A stretch of 7,215 nt of DNA from Bacteroidota bacterium (lineage in GTDB: Bacteria; Bacteroidota; Bacteroidia; Bacteroidales; Bacteroidaceae): NCBI GenBank assembly GCA_023458215.1, contig JAEXAJ010000195.1:1-7215 (forward strand), in the 5' to 3' direction. Below are positions 6,160-7,215 of the stretch, one piece after another; within the stretch, counting starts at the first letter, position 1; each line of letters begins with the position of its first letter. A program made the position numbers and the translations under genes. The notes beneath the pieces were generated by a model. It searched no databases, was not told where the DNA came from, and saw nothing but the letters and a program-made list of their open reading frames with translations.

Positions 6160-7035
6160 ATGAAAGACATGAAAAAAGTATTTTATCCTTTAGCTTGTTG
6201 TATGATTGCCGGCGCACTGGCTTCATGTGGCGGAACCAAGAAAGCTGACAATGCTGATAAAGCAACAGAAATGGTATCATGGGCTTACTCTACCTCTATG
6301 AAAGCTGCCGAAACTGATAGCGTTCAACTTCCTGTAGACGCAGATGGTTATGTCACTATTTTTGACGGAAAGACCTTCAACGGATGGCGCGGTTATGGAA
6401 AAGACAGAGTACCTTCAAAGTGGACTATCGAAGACGGATGTATCAAGTTCAACGGTTCAGGTGGCGGAGAAGCTCAGGACGGAGACGGCGGTGATATTAT
6501 CTTCGCTCATAAGCTGAAAAACTTTGAACTGGAAGTAGAATGGAAGGTAGCAAAAGGTGGTAACTCAGGTATCTTCTATCTGGCGCAAGAAATTACTTCT
6601 AAAGATAAAGACGGAAACGAAGTATTAGAACCTATTTATATTTCAGCTCCCGAATATCAAGTATTGGATAACGCCAATCATCCGGATGCTAAATTAGGAA
6701 AAGACAATAACAGACAATCGGCATCTTTGTATGACATGATTCCTGCCGTTCCTCAAAACCAAAAACCTTTTGGCGAATGGAACAAGGCTAAAATCATGGT
6801 TTATAAAGGCACAGTCGTTCACGGCCAAAACGATGAAAACGTTCTTGAATATCACTTGTGGACTAAACAGTGGACAGATATGTTGCAAGCAAGTAAGTTC
6901 AGTGAAAAAGCATGGCCTTTGGCATTCGAATTGCTGAACAACTGCGGTGGCGATAATAGAGAAGGATTTATCGGTTTTCAAGATCACGGTGACGATGTTT
7001 GGTTCCGTAACATCCGTGTGAAGATACTCGATTGA
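6160..7035 (+). CDS. 3-keto-disaccharide hydrolase family lipoprotein (PF06439, former DUF1080)
   Basis: A 291-residue protein with a lipoprotein signal: basic MKDMKK, a hydrophobic core, and lipobox LASC with Cys23 followed by GG. No acidic cluster follows the cysteine, so the surface-export signal of Bacteroides lipoproteins seems absent and a periplasm-facing position is more likely. After a linker (24-62), one jelly-roll-like domain (about 64-290) shows the family blocks FDGKTFNGW (68-76), GGNSGIFYL (133-141), PEYQVLDN (164-171), SLYDMIPA (189-196), GEWNKAKI (205-212) and GFIGFQDHGDDVWFRNIRVK (269-288). Pfam names this family after enzymes that cleave 3-keto-disaccharides; related proteins act on 3-keto-glycosides. 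It follows the Tat-exported oxidoreductase gene by 37 bases, which fits cleavage of its oxidised product. An in-frame ATG at 6169 (MKK) is an equally good start. The exact substrate is not known. Confidence 0.9.
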   Translation: MKDMKKVFYPLACCMIAGALASCGGTKKADNADKATEMVSWAYSTSMKAAETDSVQLPVDADGYVTIFDGKTFNGWRGYGKDRVPSKWTIEDGCIKFNGSGGGEAQDGDGGDIIFAHKLKNFELEVEWKVAKGGNSGIFYLAQEITSKDKDGNEVLEPIYISAPEYQVLDNANHPDAKLGKDNNRQSASLYDMIPAVPQNQKPFGEWNKAKIMVYKGTVVHGQNDENVLEYHLWTKQWTDMLQASKFSEKAWPLAFELLNNCGGDNREGFIGFQDHGDDVWFRNIRVKILD

Positions 7036-7093
7036 TGATCTCAATATCGCTATTTTTAGTGTAAATTAAGATCACAATTTAATATACAACATC

Positions 7094-7215
7094 ATGGATA
7101 AAAAATTTATATGGGTATTGATAGCCTTGTTGATAGCAATACCACAGGCTATAAATGCAAAGACAAAAAAAGACATTTCCATTCAACTCTACTCCGTCAG
7201 AGATAAACTGAATAG
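7094..7215 (+). CDS. Exported sugar phosphate isomerase/epimerase-like TIM-barrel protein, N-terminal fragment (3' end outside window)
   Basis: Only the first 40 codons are present. Residues 1-22 form a Sec signal peptide (MDKK, then a hydrophobic core, with likely cleavage after INA). The mature start, DISIQLYSVRDKLN, is the typical first strand of the xylose-isomerase-like TIM-barrel family (PF01261, AP endonuclease 2 superfamily), where IxLQLYSVR is a common opening. The gene starts 58 bases after the lipoprotein gene on the same strand and is probably the fourth gene of the operon. Members found beside Gfo/Idh/MocA and PF06439 genes are thought to isomerise or otherwise process keto sugars; that role is inferred here. 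No metal ligands can be checked because the rest lies outside. It has no partner in the other frames and was identified by translating the window end directly. Confidence 0.75.
   Translation, partial: MDKKFIWVLIALLIAIPQAINAKTKKDISIQLYSVRDKLN

Noticed and set aside
7036..7074. Inverted repeat TGATCT/AGATCA after the lipoprotein gene
   Set aside because: A six-base match separated by 27 bases and without a T run is expected by chance; it does not support a terminator inside the operon.

Overview
The window looks like chromosomal DNA from a gut Bacteroides or close relative (Bacteroidales). The reasons are moderate to low GC with AT-rich gaps, weak or absent Shine-Dalgarno sites, short promoter-like elements resembling the Bacteroides -33/-7 type, an SC-GG lipobox, and gene families and orders typical of this group. 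No mobile element, CRISPR array, tRNA or rRNA was seen. The genus is inferred from these traits, not from a database match.

Left part (1-2215, + strand): the C-terminal half of a P-loop cation-channel protein, followed after 101 bases by gadC, a glutamate/GABA antiporter, and then a clear intrinsic terminator. In Bacteroides, gadC usually sits with glutamate decarboxylase and glutaminase genes, so this is probably the 3' end of a glutamate-dependent acid-resistance operon whose first genes lie upstream. Two details stand out. The channel's selectivity filter reads TVGSN where K+ channels have TVGYGD. GadC ends in an Ala/Thr-rich tail instead of the pH-gating C-plug known from Escherichia coli.

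Middle (2216-3532): a 172-base gap between convergent genes holds a 44-bp near-perfect palindrome (2303-2346), an extra copy of one arm (2269-2289) and an AT-rich hairpin (2350-2378). Next comes a minus-strand gene for a FabK/nitronate monooxygenase-like FMN enzyme, then a divergent promoter region of about 200 bases.

Right part (3533-7215, + strand): four closely spaced genes (gaps of 10, 37 and 58 bases) read as one operon. They encode a cytoplasmic Gfo/Idh/MocA oxidoreductase, a second Gfo/Idh/MocA oxidoreductase with a twin-arginine signal, a lipoprotein of the 3-keto-disaccharide hydrolase family (PF06439, formerly DUF1080), and the start of a Sec-exported TIM-barrel protein of the sugar phosphate isomerase/epimerase type, cut by the window end. 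Together they suggest an oxidative route of glycoside cleavage: C3 of a sugar is oxidised to a ketone, the glycosidic bond is opened by the keto-sugar hydrolase or lyase, and the keto sugar is then reduced or isomerised. Most steps would occur in the periplasm. The sugar substrate cannot be told from the sequence.
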